The notes beneath the pieces are model-generated. The model was given only the letters and a program-made list of their open reading frames with translations, did no database searches and was not told the origin of the DNA. This document shows, in pieces, positions 1-29,600 of a stretch of DNA of 64,000 bases. The DNA is from Ianthella basta (Eukaryota > Porifera > Demospongiae > Verongiida > Ianthellidae), in the NCBI GenBank assembly GCA_964019415.1, contig OZ025883.1:3905586-3969585 (forward strand), written 5' to 3'. The number at the start of each line of letters is the position of its first letter. Position 1 is the stretch's first letter. The translations under genes and the position numbers were made by a program.

Positions 1-618
1 GAGCCACTTCACATGGACTGCTTGGTAAGAAGCTGCATGACTTTGCATAGAGCTATAACACTGAATGTACTGATAACCAACTCAGACTATGCACATGGTT
101 CTTAAATCATGCTCACCTCGAAACTGACAAATCTTGTGCTAATAGCTGTATTTCATACTTAGCAAGTGGTCCAAAGCAGTTTGCATTTCTCCATCTGGAA
201 TGGCATTCACTATACGCATGCTTATTCTGTGCCATACGTTGTATTCTTGAATATGCACGTTCTTTATGAGTGAAGTTAACCTTTATGCTATGTCATGTCT
301 TCTCTCCACCTGTGCATATTCACAGGACAGTTCTGGAATGTACCAGTAATGTTGAAACGGAACCCAACTGATCTGGAATTTGGTGGTTTCCTTCTGCCCA
401 CTTTCAATGTGACAATACAGAATGACGGTACTGCCACGCGCAGCTTCACTGCCCGTCGCTTTGACACTACTTGGGATGCTGAGGACAAGCCCTGCCTGTA
501 TGCTGGTGATGGACAGGCAGGGCCAGACATTCTCGAAGGGAACTACCTAGACTACCAGGTGGAAGATATGTTTGACACTGACTTCAGGTTCTCCAAGTTC
601 AGAGCTGGCTTTTGCTAG
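1..618 (+). CDS. Gene A, 3' end only: last two exons of a NIDO/AMOP/VWD secreted protein
   Basis: The window opens inside an exon. Bases 1-24 encode the end of the penultimate exon (residues ATSHGLLG), with donor GTAAGA at 25. The last exon runs 326-618 (acceptor CACAG at 321-325, stop TAG 616-618) and encodes a Cys-poor region starting GQFWNVP and ending FRAGFC. The intron phase is 1, as in the two downstream copies. The coding sequence, the intron and about 0.8 kb of 3' flank closely match gene B (20761-22300), more closely than gene C does, so A and B are recent duplicates or have been homogenised by gene conversion. The function of this C-terminal module is unknown. The 5' exons lie outside the window. 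Confidence 0.85.
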
Positions 619-1458
619 ACAGAGTTGGATAAACGTTCATATAGTGTATCAGTGCCATCCTACTGGTAGTTATATACATATTACCAAATAACAGTACACA
701 ATAGGCTGTAGAGGTGTGGTACTAGCAACCCATAGTTTATGCACATACCATCGCTAGCACTGTGATGGGTAAGTGTATGGCACTAATGTGTGAGCAGTGT
801 GCAATGTGTAGTGTTTACCCATGTGAGTCGGCAGTTCGTTCTATATTGTGGCAGTCAATGAACTCAGCTGGAATGCCTCAGTGTTACTGGCAGCCACAAT
901 ATTAGTCCTCCAGCTATCTGTTCTACAGGTGCTACTACTTGCTAACATTTCAACTCAATCCCTTGACAGCTTGAGGGACATGCATACTTGCGAATGAGGG
1001 CTTCAGTTGATGATGAATACATGGCATTACACCACCACCTCCCTGGTGCATGCATATATAGCTTCCAGTTTTATATAAATCAATACTGCAGCATTGCCAT
1101 GCATAATATATAAAGTGTAGTCATATATATTGGCTTCTGTGGCTGGGGTTGTAAGGTTAATGGGCTTGCATGCCTCTTGGCAGCTTCAGTTAGCCAGGTG
1201 CCTTTTCATTAGGCCCAATTACTAACTGTGGACCAACCTTGACACCTCACATTCAACTAGCCCTATGTAGGGCCTCAGTCTGTAACAAACAACAAAATGG
1301 CGACGCTGATCATGACTTGCTCAGCATGATTTAAGGTTACTCATTCTACCAGTTACATTGCACCACCTCATACAGACTATTCTTCCTATCTTTGAAGCTA
1401 AGTGCAAGTGTATTTGTATAATGATAATACTAATTGCGGTATCAGCATTATTCAAACA
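619..1458. other. Intergenic flank repeated downstream of gene B
   Basis: This is non-coding and aligns over most of its length with 21387-22440, the flank after gene B, apart from small indels and a block present only in the second copy near 21790-22010. It is part of the tandem duplication unit. No polyadenylation signal could be assigned with confidence. Confidence 0.7.
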
Positions 1459-2292
1459 TGCATTCTGAGGTTTCAAGGAAGGTGTGAGATTGGGAGAGGA
1501 GAATGTTGATGTTTCGCTTTTTGCGGATGACATGGTGTTGGTGGCAGACAGTGAAGAGTCCTTATGAGTGAATATAACAAATTGGATGAGGCATTGACAA
1601 AGTGGTAAATGCAAATGAATTGGGAGAAGACGGAAGTAATGAAGGTGGGAAGGAGAGGGGACATTGTTGTGTGGAAGTTGGGGACAGGAAGTTGGAGTCA
1701 GTGGAAGTATAGTGAAGTATTTGGGAGTGATGATAAGTGGAGATGGAAGAGTGGAAGAGGAAATTAGGAGTAGGATTGGGAAGGCGGCAAGAGTGATAGG
1801 GGCGTTGAATGAACCGGTGTGGAAGAGGAAGGAGTTGGAGTAGGAGGACAAAGTTGAGAGTATATAATGCCATCGTAGTACCCACAATGATGTATGAAAG
1901 TGAAACGTGGGTACTAAACAAACAACAAGAGTCGGCAGTCCAGGCAACAGAAATGTATGTGTTAAGGCGAATTGTAGAAGGGTTGACAGGGTGAGAAATG
2001 TGGAGATTAGGGAGGAGTTACAACAAGAAGGGGTGCTAGAGAAAGTGAAAAAGAGCCAAAGGAGATGGGGAGAGGCATTGGAAGAGATGGGTCCAGACAG
2101 GCTAGTAAAGAGAGTATACCAAGCTGAAATGGAAGGAAGAAGAGGAAGAGGGCGGCCAAGGAAAAGATGGAATGATAATTTTAGGCAATGACATGTTTAT
2201 GATATTATAGGTATGAAACTATTATGTAAGAACAACCTCCTGCATAGGAGATACTATTCAGTGACTGATTGATTGATTGATTGCATTCTGAG
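1459..2292 (+). mobile_element. 5'-truncated non-LTR retrotransposon (LINE) with 11-bp target duplication
   Basis: The insert is about 0.8 kb (1470-2281) and is flanked by the identical 11-mer TGCATTCTGAG at 1459-1469 and 2282-2292. It is absent from the paralogous flank after gene B (around 22430-22640), which acts as an empty site. It carries decayed pieces of the C-terminal reverse transcriptase region: an FADDMV-like stretch near 1520-1540, a YESETWVL-like segment at 1897-1920, and a basic tail (GRRGRGRPRKRW) at 2130-2170. Several stops and frameshifts are present. It ends in a short TGAT repeat (2265-2281), typical of LINE 3' ends. The clade cannot be assigned by eye. Confidence 0.85.
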
Positions 2293-3298
2293 TCACAGTT
2301 GCTTGCTACATAGAGAATGCAGAATATTTCCAGTAAATTAGTCCTTATTGCAGTGTCACCACCATTCTGTTAATTATATAAGGTATAACAATCACTTACA
2401 TGTGGTTGATTTATTTCTATATGGTGCATGTGGTTGTAAAATGCTGTGTAGGTGGTAATCCACACTCAATGCATACAAAGACTTGAATAATATTATAGTT
2501 CTATAATCATTATATAGCTTTGGACCTTGCATTCTTAATTGCATGCATGAGGTTATCGATATGGTAGTAAACTTCAGTTTCTTGAATTGCAATTACAACA
2601 GCACCTACCCTGATGACCCTGGCCTCAAAACTAAAATGTTTATGTGTGTGCTTGCAGCTTGGATCAGGTCTTACTGATTTTGCTGCTGGTGGGCTCGCAG
2701 TGGTCTGATCAGGTAGCCTAATTGATGTATGTGCATGCTTGGCTGATTGTGGTGGACTGAAGCCTCAAAGTGAACCCTCATACGTGCTGAGGTGATAAGG
2801 TGAGTGATGATGCAGGCAGTGGTGACCGTTTGCAGGTACAAGTCATTCTGCCTGCACCAGATACATGCAGTAAATCATATGTACAAGCTCTGGTGAATCA
2901 CAATAGTGCATTCTATACATTACCAAACGCAGCTCTCAATATTAATGTGGACTCCACGAAAATGGCTTTCATTGTCATGCATCAGCTGCAGATTGCAGTG
3001 TGCCGTCCTTCCCTACCATGCATTACTATTATGTAAAGTACTCTCAGGATTGAGCAATGTTGATTATTTCAAGGCTCTACCATGCAGTGTAATGAATTCT
3101 GGCTGCATTATGCAGAAGGTGAAGCCTGCCATGATGGACATGCAGGTAGTGGTGCTGCTGCTAATGCCGATCTTTTGTACAGCTTCGAATCCTTGCATAT
3201 AAAGTGTATGTATAGCTATATCAATAGTGCCTGCCATACATGCATCAAGCGGTCGTGACCTATGCATCTCTGTTACAGGTATATAGCAGCTGAGGAAG
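2293..3298. other. Intergenic region and upstream region of the dead NIDO relic
   Basis: No gene is seen. Most of the stretch aligns with 22640-23616, the region directly upstream of gene C, including the block that follows the TATA-like CATATAAAG. It therefore represents the ancestral promoter and intergenic DNA of a tandem unit. Confidence 0.65.
3181..3205 (+). promoter_or_regulatory. Shared upstream motif AGCTTCGAATCCTTG (copy 1)
   Basis: The motif is at 3181-3195, followed by a TATA-like CATATAAAG. The same motif lies about 100-118 bp upstream of the start codon in all three 5' ends of the array: 3181 to ATG 3299, 4941 to ATG 5041, and 23503 to ATG 23617. A core promoter role is inferred from this conserved position. 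Confidence 0.45.
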
Positions 3299-3708
3299 AT
3301 GACAGGCCTCATCACCCAGCTGCAGTTGGTTGCTTTATTATGTCTTTCAGCAGCAGGTTGCAATGCTCTGAGTGTTGACAGGTTCATTCCTTTTGGGACA
3401 GCCAATAAAGATGCCATCCTCCACCCCAGTGATGACAATTAACGCTACTACATAGCATTTTAGAGCCGGTTAGGTTTCCTTTCTATGATTGACTCTTCTC
3501 AGCTGTTTATGTGAGGCAGAGTGTTTTCTGTATAGCTATGTCTTGACAATTCTACTGGTAATGCATTCTTGAGCAGAGTGTAACTGTTTATAATGATAAA
3601 TCAGCTGTTCAATGATAAATCAGAAGACAGTATCAGAGGTGTGGGAGTGGCCTTCATTGCTCCATTTTGAGCAGATGTAGATACCAGAGGAGGGCTTGGG
3701 ACAGTTAT
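3299..3708 (+). pseudogene. Pseudogene relic: signal peptide exon and part of the NIDO exon
   Basis: The reading frame from ATG 3299 encodes a signal peptide and mature start like those of genes B and C (MTGLITQL..., then SVDRFIPFGTANKDAI). It is broken by TAA at 3440-3442 and by further lesions before the old donor. A second fragment at 3623-3708 matches the middle of the NIDO exon (SVRGVGVAFIAPF). There the conserved Trp codon has become TGA (3668-3670), and the exon's 5' part and real acceptor are gone. It sits where gene C's first exon sits relative to the preceding gene, so it is the dead 5' end of a tandem copy. Confidence 0.85.
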
Positions 3709-4940
3709 TAGCCTCGTACCCAGTCGCTATTTCCATTCCGACTATCTGAAGTGAATCCTAACTATGGCAGTCATGCTGTCAGATAAACACATTCATGCAG
3801 TTTCTTCTCTACATTATTGCATGTAATAAAAGTATGGGTATAATATTATACTGTACTGTGTTTATGTGGTACAATGAATAGCTTAATAGTGACCCAGTTT
3901 GTTTGTGTAATTTACAAGCTGTTGTAGGAAGGCATGGGGAATTATACCTTATATTCGAATGCATTGTGGCTGTCACGTTAATGTGACAATTTTGTACAGA
4001 GTCACAACATCTAATAACACTACATGCATTCCATGGGTCTTACAGTAGAGATTGTGACTATGAAGAAAGCTGAGCACACTTGATCCTTTGAACTTTCAGT
4101 ATCTCAGAAGCCATCACCTCGTGGCTGCTGTGGTCTTAGGCCCAGCCTTGAAGACCCTCAAGCTCCAGACCATTGGAATGTTCCAAACCTATGATACTTG
4201 CTGTAAACAACAAAATGGTCACCAGTGGACAATTACCAAAGTGCACCAGTGCAGTTTGTATGTGCAAAGTGTTCTGCTGTAATGTTGTATATACTGCTGT
4301 GTGTTGTGGTAATGGTAATCAGTATCTGTAATTGACCGTGAATATTTACTCTTTTCTCAGTAATAATTTAATTGGATTTGAGATATTTTTGCTTGAGTAA
4401 CTGTAATGATAGTTGATTGCATTCATGTATGTAACTGATGCGTAATTACACATTTAAATACAATTACATTCCTCTTCTTTTGTCTCCAAACACCAGAATT
4501 TGGAGGACAAAATCAAACACTGATTACCCTATACTCCTGTGGAACTAGCTCGTCAGGTATTCTCCATACCAACCATGTCTGCACTAGTTGAGCACAAATT
4601 TAGTCAGTCAGGCAACATTTTAAATCCACTGAGATGTTGCATGCTTCTAAAGCACTTCAAAACACTTCTGTTTTAAAGACGAATTGCCAGTTTATGAATT
4701 GTTAATGAAATTGCAATCGTATAAAATTGTAATTGCTTTCAAGTCATTTGACTGAGTATTAACTACTTGTAATATTTAAGTGATGGTAATGGGAATTAAT
4801 TCTTAAAACAGCCAAGTAATTGTAATCATAAATGATACCAGTGAGCTGTAATTACCACAACACTGCTGCACAGCATGTCTCTGGATGGAAATCAGACATA
4901 ATGTCTACAGAGCATAATTGCCCATGGCGGTATGTTGTAT
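3709..4940. other. Intergenic, no gene seen
   Basis: AT-rich DNA without a convincing ORF or structural RNA. Homology to the tandem unit is lost after about 3710 and returns at the motif at 4941. Confidence 0.5.
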
Positions 4941-5040
4941 AGCTTCGAATCCTTGTATGTTGTGTATTGCCAGTGAGAGTGTTTGGTGTTTGTATAAATG
5001 TAGTGGATAGCTTTGCCGCTCACAGTCAAGAAGCTATAGA
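4941..5040 (+). promoter_or_regulatory. Gene B core promoter candidate
   Basis: Contains the shared motif AGCTTCGAATCCTTG (4941-4955) and TATAAA at 4993-4998, 43 bp before the ATG. This would give a short 5' UTR. The transcription start is not observable from sequence alone. Confidence 0.45.
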
Positions 5041-21386
<16,346 letters not shown>

Positions 21387-23616
21387 ACAGAGTTGGATAA
21401 ACGTTCATATAGTGTATCAGTGCCATCCTACTGATAGTTATACATTACCAAATAACAGAACACAATAGGCTGTAGAGGTGTGGTACTAGCAACCCATAGT
21501 TTATGCACATACCATCGCTAGCACTGTGATGGGTAAGTGTATGGCACTGATGTGTGAGCAGTATGCAATGTGTAGTGTTTACCCATGTGAGTCAGCAGTT
21601 CATTACACGTATATTGTGGCAGTCAGTGAACTCAGCTGGAATACCTTAGCATTACTAGCAGCCACAATATTAGTCCTCCAGCCATCTGTTCTACAGGTGC
21701 TACTACTTTCGTACTAACATTTCAACTCAATCCTTTGACAGCTTGATGGACATGCATACTCGCGAACAAGGACTTCAGTTAATTATGAAATTAAAAGGCA
21801 TGCTGTTGTTCTAGACTTAGAATTCTGATCTCATGATGCAACTAAAGTCAATGTGGACACTTCAATTTGCCCCAGATGGCTGATCATAGCACTTCTGTAG
21901 AATACTCCTTTAGGTTGCAAGTGAAGCAGCAGCTGCTAATTATGCATACAGTATTATGCACATGTACACTCATGATCATGTATATAATTATGCCTGCCAT
22001 GCACACACAGCATTACACCACAACCTCCCTGGTACATGCATATATGGCTTCCAGTTTTATATAATATCAATACTGCAGCATTGCCATGCATATTATATAT
22101 AGACTGTAATCATATTGGCTTCTGTGGCTGAGGTTGTAAGGTTAACGCTGGGGTTGCATGCCTCTTGGCAGCTTCAGTTAGCCAGGTGCCTTTTCATTAA
22201 GCCCAATTACTAACTGTGGACCAACCTTGACACCTTACATTCAACTAGCCCTATGTAGGGCCTCAGTCTGCAACAAACAACAAAATGGCGACGTTGACTT
22301 GTTCAGCATAAGTTTACTCATTCTACCAGTTACATTGCACCACCTCATACACACTATTCTTCCTATCTTTGAAGCTAAGTGCAAGTGTATATGCATAATG
22401 ATATTATGGTTTCGACATTATTCAAACATGCATTCATTCACAGGTGCTTGTGCATATATATACATAAAGAGGATTATGCAGCAACTCATACTGTACATTT
22501 TACTTTGTATGACTTGTATAGTTATGGTCCGAAGCATTAATGTAGAAGCATGCAAGAAATGTTGGGTTGATAATGTGTCTGCTTTCTCTGTATTTTTTAA
22601 TTTGATGCACAAATTCTGTAACAGCCCAATAATTATGTAGGGTGTTATAGAGACTCCTTGCTACATCGAGAGAGTGCAGAATATTTCCAGTAAATTAGCC
22701 CTTATTGCATTGCCACCACCATTCTGGTAATTATGAAAGGTATAACAATCACTTATGGGTGCATGATATATTTCTATATAGTGCACGTGGTTGTAAAAGG
22801 CTGTGTAGGTGGTAATCCACACTCAATGCATACAAGGACTTAAATATAGTTCTATAACCATTATGTAATAATCATTATATAGCTTGGACCTTGCATTCTT
22901 AATTGCGCTTGGACCTTGCATTCTTAATTGCATGCATGAGGTCATCAATATGCAGTTTCCTGAATTGCAATTGCAACAGCACCTACCCTCATGACCCTGG
23001 CCTCAAACTAAAATGTTTATGTGTGTGCTTGCAGCTTGGATCAGATCTTACTGATTTTGTTGCTTGTGGGCTCACAGTGGTCTGATCAGATGGCCTAATT
23101 GAAGTATGTGCACGTGCATGCTTGGCTGGTTGTGGTGGACTGAAACCTCAAAGTGAACCCTCACACATGCTGAGGTGATCAGGTGAGTGTGGTGACCTTT
23201 TGCAGATACAATACATTCTGCCTGCACCAGACACATGCAGTAAAACATATTAGTGCATTCTACATTAACAAACACTGGTCTCAACATTTATGTGGACTCC
23301 ATGAAAATAGCTTTCACTGTCATTGCAGTGTATCCATCCATCTTCCTTGCCTACCATGCATTACTATAATGTACTCTCGGGATTGAGCAATCTTTATTCT
23401 GTTAAGGCAGTGTAATGAATACTAGCTGCATGATGCAGAAGGTGAAGCCTGCCATGATGGACATGCAGGTGGTGCTGCTGCTGCTAATGCTGATCTTTGT
23501 ACAGCTTCGAATCCTTGCATATAAAGTGTATGTATAGCTATATTAATAGTGCCTGCCATACATTAAGAGGTTGTGACCTATGCACCTCTGTTACGACTAT
23601 ATAGCAGTTGTTGAAG
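21387..23616. other. Intergenic region between genes B and C
   Basis: The first half mirrors 619-1460 and the second half mirrors 2293-3298, without the LINE insertion. It therefore serves as the empty-site version of the tandem spacer. The gene C promoter lies at its right end: AGCTTCGAATCCTTGCAT at 23503-23520 overlapping TATAAA at 23520-23525. Confidence 0.7.
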
Positions 23617-26600
23617 ATGACAGGCCTCATCATCTGGCTGGTTACTTTTTTATGCCTTTCAGCAGGTTGCAGTGCTCTGAGTGTTAAGAGTTTCATTCCT
23701 TTTGGGACAGCCAACGAAGATGCCATCCTCCACCCCAATGATGACAACACCACTAGCATTACAGGGCCGGTTAGGTTTCCATTCTATGATCGCCTCTTCA
23801 CAGCTGTTTATGTGAGGCAGAGGGATTTCTATGTAGCTATGTCTTGCAATTGATAATTCCACTGGTACTACATTCTTGAGTGGAGTACAACTGTTAATGA
23901 TAAATCAGCTACTGGATTTTCAACCTGCAGGTCTTAGTCAACTACATACAAAGAACTTCAGGTCAAACATCCTGCAGTTTCTTTATCATTAACAATTGTG
24001 TCCATCAAGTAATCCTTCTAATCTGTCTTTCCCTATAATTCAATGTCATTATTCCTTTGCATTAGATTAATAATAATGGTCTGCTCTCCTTTGAGACACC
24101 AGTTGAAGACTGGACACCACGAGATTTCCCCCTCAAGGCGGAAGACAGTGTCAGAGGGGTGGGAGTGGCCTTCATAGCTCCATTCTGGGCTGATGTAGAC
24201 ACCAGAGGAGGGCTTGGGACAGTTTTCTTCAGAAGTACCACAAATGAAACAACATTAGCTGCAATAAAGGAAATTGTGTCCAATTCAAAGGCAGGTTTTC
24301 AGTTTTTTGCCCAGTTCTATCCAAAGTGGGCACTCATTGTAACTTGGGAAGAAGTGGGATATTATGAAAAGCATGGAGATAAGGTGAGCCTACTGGAGAG
24401 GAACAAGCAAGTTGCATTCTATCTGCTGTGTCAATTGTGGAAATTAATGGGAAATTGTATTGCAAAATCATGAATGAATTCTGCTTTAAATTGGCTCTTT
24501 GATGATGGCACATCCAAAAAGGCACACAAACATGCACAATGTGCATACACTGATATAATAGAACAATATTAAGTACGTTCACTTGTAAGGGTATGTATGT
24601 ACAGTATAGTAGCTATTGCTTTTACAAGTGTACGTAGTGAATCTATTCAAGCTCATGTCTCACTCTGCAGCGAAACACATTCCAAGTGGTTGTTGTAACA
24701 GATGGGCTTTTTTCATTTACCATATTCAACTTTGCCAAACTGACCTGGGTCACCGGAGATGCAAGTGGAGGGAGAAATGGATTTGGAGGGACTGCAGCCA
24801 TGGTGGGGCTCAATGCAGGAGATGGTGTGAACTTCAAGAAGTTTAACTATTCATTGACAGATAATGTTGTCGAAGTGCTGAATGACACCAACATGAGAGA
24901 CTGCAATCTGAAAGGGCAGTATGTCTATCAGATAGACACAGTCGCCATTTTTAATGATCAAAATTGCAAAGATCCCACCATTCCTTCATTTGGTCTTTGT
25001 ACACCTAGTAAGTGTATGTGCTCTGTATTGCATCTTACAAGTAGTGTTAATTTTTTTCATAAAAGTGGTTTACAGACACACTAAATGTGTACAATATGCG
25101 AGGGAAACAATCAGTGGCTTGTATTTTATGTGGCACTGATATGACTACCTGCATATGGACACTATTGTTCATGTTGCTGTGAGGGGCATTATAATAGGCC
25201 TACCATAATTTTGAAGGCTTTGCTTTTGCAACTACTGTAACAGCCCTAAGACAATATGGAGCCTAGAGCTTAATGGAAACAATGTCACAAAATCCTCAGG
25301 CAATGGGAAACCTTGTAATGTAAAAATTTGCACTCATACAGTATATATGGTATGAACAGTGTGTGGTAACGGTGTGCACTGGAACAAGAAATTGTGCAAT
25401 TAAGTCACTAGTATACAAAATGTGTAAAGTGAGTGCTTGCCCAAACCATATCAACCTTATGCCCATAAGATCGATCTGCTGTCAACATCATTGGAAATAA
25501 AATAAGATCATATATATATATACAATCACCTTCAAATTCACAGGATTACCTTCCCTTGTCTATGACAGTGGACACTATAAACTATATTAGATTAGATAAT
25601 TGGAATACAAAGTGTTTTGTAGCTGACAAAATATAATACATGCAGTGTACATAAAAATTCAAATAAATCCACAATACAGTTCTCCTCACTATTAAAAGTA
25701 AGATATGTATGGCTGCTCAGTCAATTCTCTCCCTTCTTACTAAAATTACTGCAGAAGCCATTAGCATCTCGCCATCCTTTGGAGCTGTGCACACTGGAGG
25801 CTTTGTTGTGATCAGTGGACCTCCCACCAATTTGTACAACCAAGCCAGGACAGCAATAATAATGTTTGGTGATAACAGTCAGGAACTCAGTTGCTATTTC
25901 AGAAAAGCTGTAGCAATTGCAATGTGCCCAGTACCTCTGTTTCATCCTGAAAGTGCAGGAATGCTCAATGTCACCTTCAGTGTGACACACAGAACTGGTG
26001 TGTGTACGTTTAATGGACGGTACAGAGTAGGTAAGCCAAAATACTGTTGATACTGTTCTACTTGTACTAGCTGTTATAAATTACAGCAGCTACAAATATT
26101 TGAGCAATGACTAGTGCTAGTGATTGTAGGAAATTACTTACATTTTATCTAACTGTGTGCAATATGTTCAGACTTAAATGGAAAGGCTTGAAAAGCATAT
26201 ATTGTATCAGCAAGCAAGGCTGCACTTACTTCTATGCTGTGTGTATGTTTACATGGATTGCACCCATGCATATGGGCCCTGCAGCTGTTTTTATTTGCTC
26301 TGCCCATATACCTTGTAGATAAGGCGTGCAGTGTAATGCATCTCCTTTAATTAGTGTTATGTGAATGTGTGCAATCAAGTGTTAAGTGTCTTGACTGAGA
26401 GTATTCCACATTGAGTGTGCTGCATATTGTAAGTGTGTGGATGTAACAGGCAGTCTGTGAGTGTGTGTATGAGCTCATATGTTTGTGTAGCATGAGGTGC
26501 AATCTGAATACACAATGTAGATACACCAATGGGTACATGTACATATCTATATAAATCTCTTACATGAAGAAGTCCACAACCTTTTGTAGTGAGTGAGAAA

Positions 26601-29600
26601 GAGACAAGTGTTTTAAGATTGCTAATGAAACCGCCAGTTAGAATGTTCATGTTAGTGTAAACTTGCTCAGTGAAAAACCACCGCTGATAATTTATGTTCT
26701 TCCTTTAGACCCACCACGGCTATTCATGGAAGGTGCACTGATGATGACTACAGTAGACAATGGCAATTGTGGCGAGCCAATGGGCAAACCTGTACTTGGT
26801 ATTGGGAAAAGATTTTGCTTAACCTGGAAAGTCACAGAGCACTTTGCCCGTGACCAAATTGCTCCATTCCAGGCCGACAACATTGAGGTAAACATCACAT
26901 TACATTACCTGTCACCTGACAGTACTCTTGTCAACCATGGAGTTGAATCAGGATGGAAAACAATTAATTTGGATGAGTTGTATCTTCTTGAACTCACTGC
27001 TGACTCCAATGCTTCTAGCTTTAGCTCCCTACCTCTCCTAACTGATGAAGCTGTAATAGTTGCCCTAGAGATACATGTAGAACAAGAAGAAATGAAATCC
27101 CCAGTTCCAGTTCTAATGTTCTTCCAAGTGTCCGTCATTGGAGCTGGTGTTGATATCTTTGCAAGCAGCCCACTTGTGGCATTCAAACCAGAGTCAGAGG
27201 ACCCTCAAAACTCAGTAATGTCACCACTGGTACAGTGTACTAACATCATACCAAGGCTTGAAGAGGCTGTTGACAACAGAATACCCTGCCCTGCTACAAC
27301 GAGCCAAGCCTCTCTTGACCCAAGCCTTATTATCGATTCTGGATGCATTGTGAATCCTACCAATCCAAATAAGGAATTCAACTGCTATCTCAATCCTGGC
27401 GCTAAGCAGTGCTTCCTACAAAGGTAACTAAGCATGCTGTACATGGCCGGCAAGTGTTGGCTGTATGAGGAAATAGTGTAAAGCTGTTGACTGATGAATG
27501 CAACTTCTTAAATCATACTGCACTCCTTCAATGCAGAGATACCAGTGAGAAAACTCATTTTTGGGGGAAATGCTGCTATACCAACAGAGATCTCTTGTTT
27601 ACATCTGTAAATGGTGGTGGGCTGGACAGGAAGAAACATCTGGGGAAAAGATATTTTGAGCATTTTTCAAAAGATTTATGGCCTATCATTATCTGTTGTA
27701 AGGAATCATTGCTGCCTGATGACACATGCAATTTAATCCTTAATGATGAACAGCTATATTTCAAAGGATCCTTCACTATGGGCTATTCTGCCCCCCAAAT
27801 AGGTAAGGTCTGCATTGGGTACTCTTGGGAAATGTACTGTCAGTCATGCAGCTAGAGTCCATGCAAGAGACACTTTCATTCTCTTCCTAACTACTGACCA
27901 TGACCTGGAACTGTAAGCACTTACCTGTCTTGCTAAGGTTTACCACTATGCCATCATGTTTACCATTTTCCTTGCCAAATTGCAATGGTATGTACCCTTT
28001 AAAGTGACATGTTATTCCACCATAGAGTATATATATATTGCTGTGAAGGTTGTGCCATTCTCCTTATAACCTAATGAATAGATAATAGGTGCATGTTGAT
28101 AATGTGAATTTTATAGTATGAATAATTTTACTGTTCATGAAATGAGTGAACTTTCTTATAATAGGCATGCTTTTTGGAGATCCGCATTTCCGAACATTTG
28201 ATGGCAAGGCATACACCTTCAATGGTTTGGGAGAGTACGTGTTGGTTGATGCCATGGATGGCGAATTTGTTATTCAGATTCGTACAGCTGAGGCTTCTAA
28301 TGTCGCTGATGGTAGTGTGACTCTGATGGGTACATTGATATCAGCAGTAGCTGCTCAACTGTTTGATGGTGACCCAGTTCAGTTGGAGTTCAATGAAAGG
28401 TTTGGAGTAACAGTTTACATCAAAGGGACTAGGGTGTCCTTCCTTGAAGAGCAAGAGCAAGACTTTGGCTCTTTTGCTGTTGTTCACCAGTTGAATGGCA
28501 CAGCAAACGTGACATTCACCAATGGGGTGGTTCTCAGTGTAACAGGCTCTAATGAAATTCTCAATGTGATATTAACTGTTCCAAACACCTTCAAAAACCA
28601 CACCAAGGGTCTCCTTGGCACATGGAATGGCAACCCTGATGATGACTTTCTAACCTCATCTGGAACAACTCTACCATCTGACTCCACAGAAGAAGAACTG
28701 TTCCGCAATTTTGGCCAAACATGTGAGCTCTGCTGTAATTGTGATTGAGTGTTACTACCATTTTGTGATATTCTAGTCTACTCTTCCATTTATTATTATT
28801 ATGCTAGGGATGGTTTCTGCAGAGGACTCCCTCTTCTTCTATCGACCTGGAGAGGACAGTAGCACTATCAATAGACCAGACTTTGAGCCAACATTTGGGT
28901 TGCCTGATTTGACTACTGTGACTGAAGAGTTGAGGACACAGGTAGAACAGCAGTGTGGCGGGCAGGAGGAGTGCATCTATGATGCAGTGGTGACAGGAAA
29001 CATTGAAATTGGTATCTCTACCATGTCCAGAGGGAGTGAGTTTGTCCAAAGACAAGCAGAGGCACTACCACGTAAGTAGGTAACAGTGCAACTGGTACTG
29101 CAGACACACATTAGTGCATGGTCCGTGAAATGAATGAAAGACACGTGAAATCTGAAATAGAGTCGCATAATATGTGTCTGCCTGTGTTGCTGCTGCACAG
29201 ATTGTGAATGTTATAATTATTTGCTGTGCATTCTTAGCATGTTTTGTGTTGTAGCCGTCTCTCAGAAATTGATTGTATTATAGTTACGTCATAGTAAACT
29301 GACATTGACCAATACGTACCATAACATGCACAGAGACAACACTGCAAGTACTGTGTGCAAGAATGCCTTCTTACGTGTCAATGTCTTGGGTCATCTTAAT
29401 TTGGCTACTATGTTGAGTTGTTATCTGTTCAAATCTTTAAAATCAATGATCTGTGCATCTTTTTCTGCAGCTGTCTGTAGCCCAGAGTGCAAGAATGGGG
29501 GAGAGTGTGTCCTGAATGACACATGCAGCTGTCCATCTGAATTCACAGGACCAATCTGTGAAGGCAAGTGCTATTACTTAAATTATCTATTGAAACGTAC

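Noticed and set aside
1321..1947. 208-codon minus-strand open frame
   Set aside because: It is antisense to the LINE fragment and has no protein-like motif. It is an open shadow of the retrotransposon.
22227..22640. 137-codon open frame between genes B and C
   Set aside because: It lies in the duplicated spacer and is not conserved as an ORF in the sister spacer.
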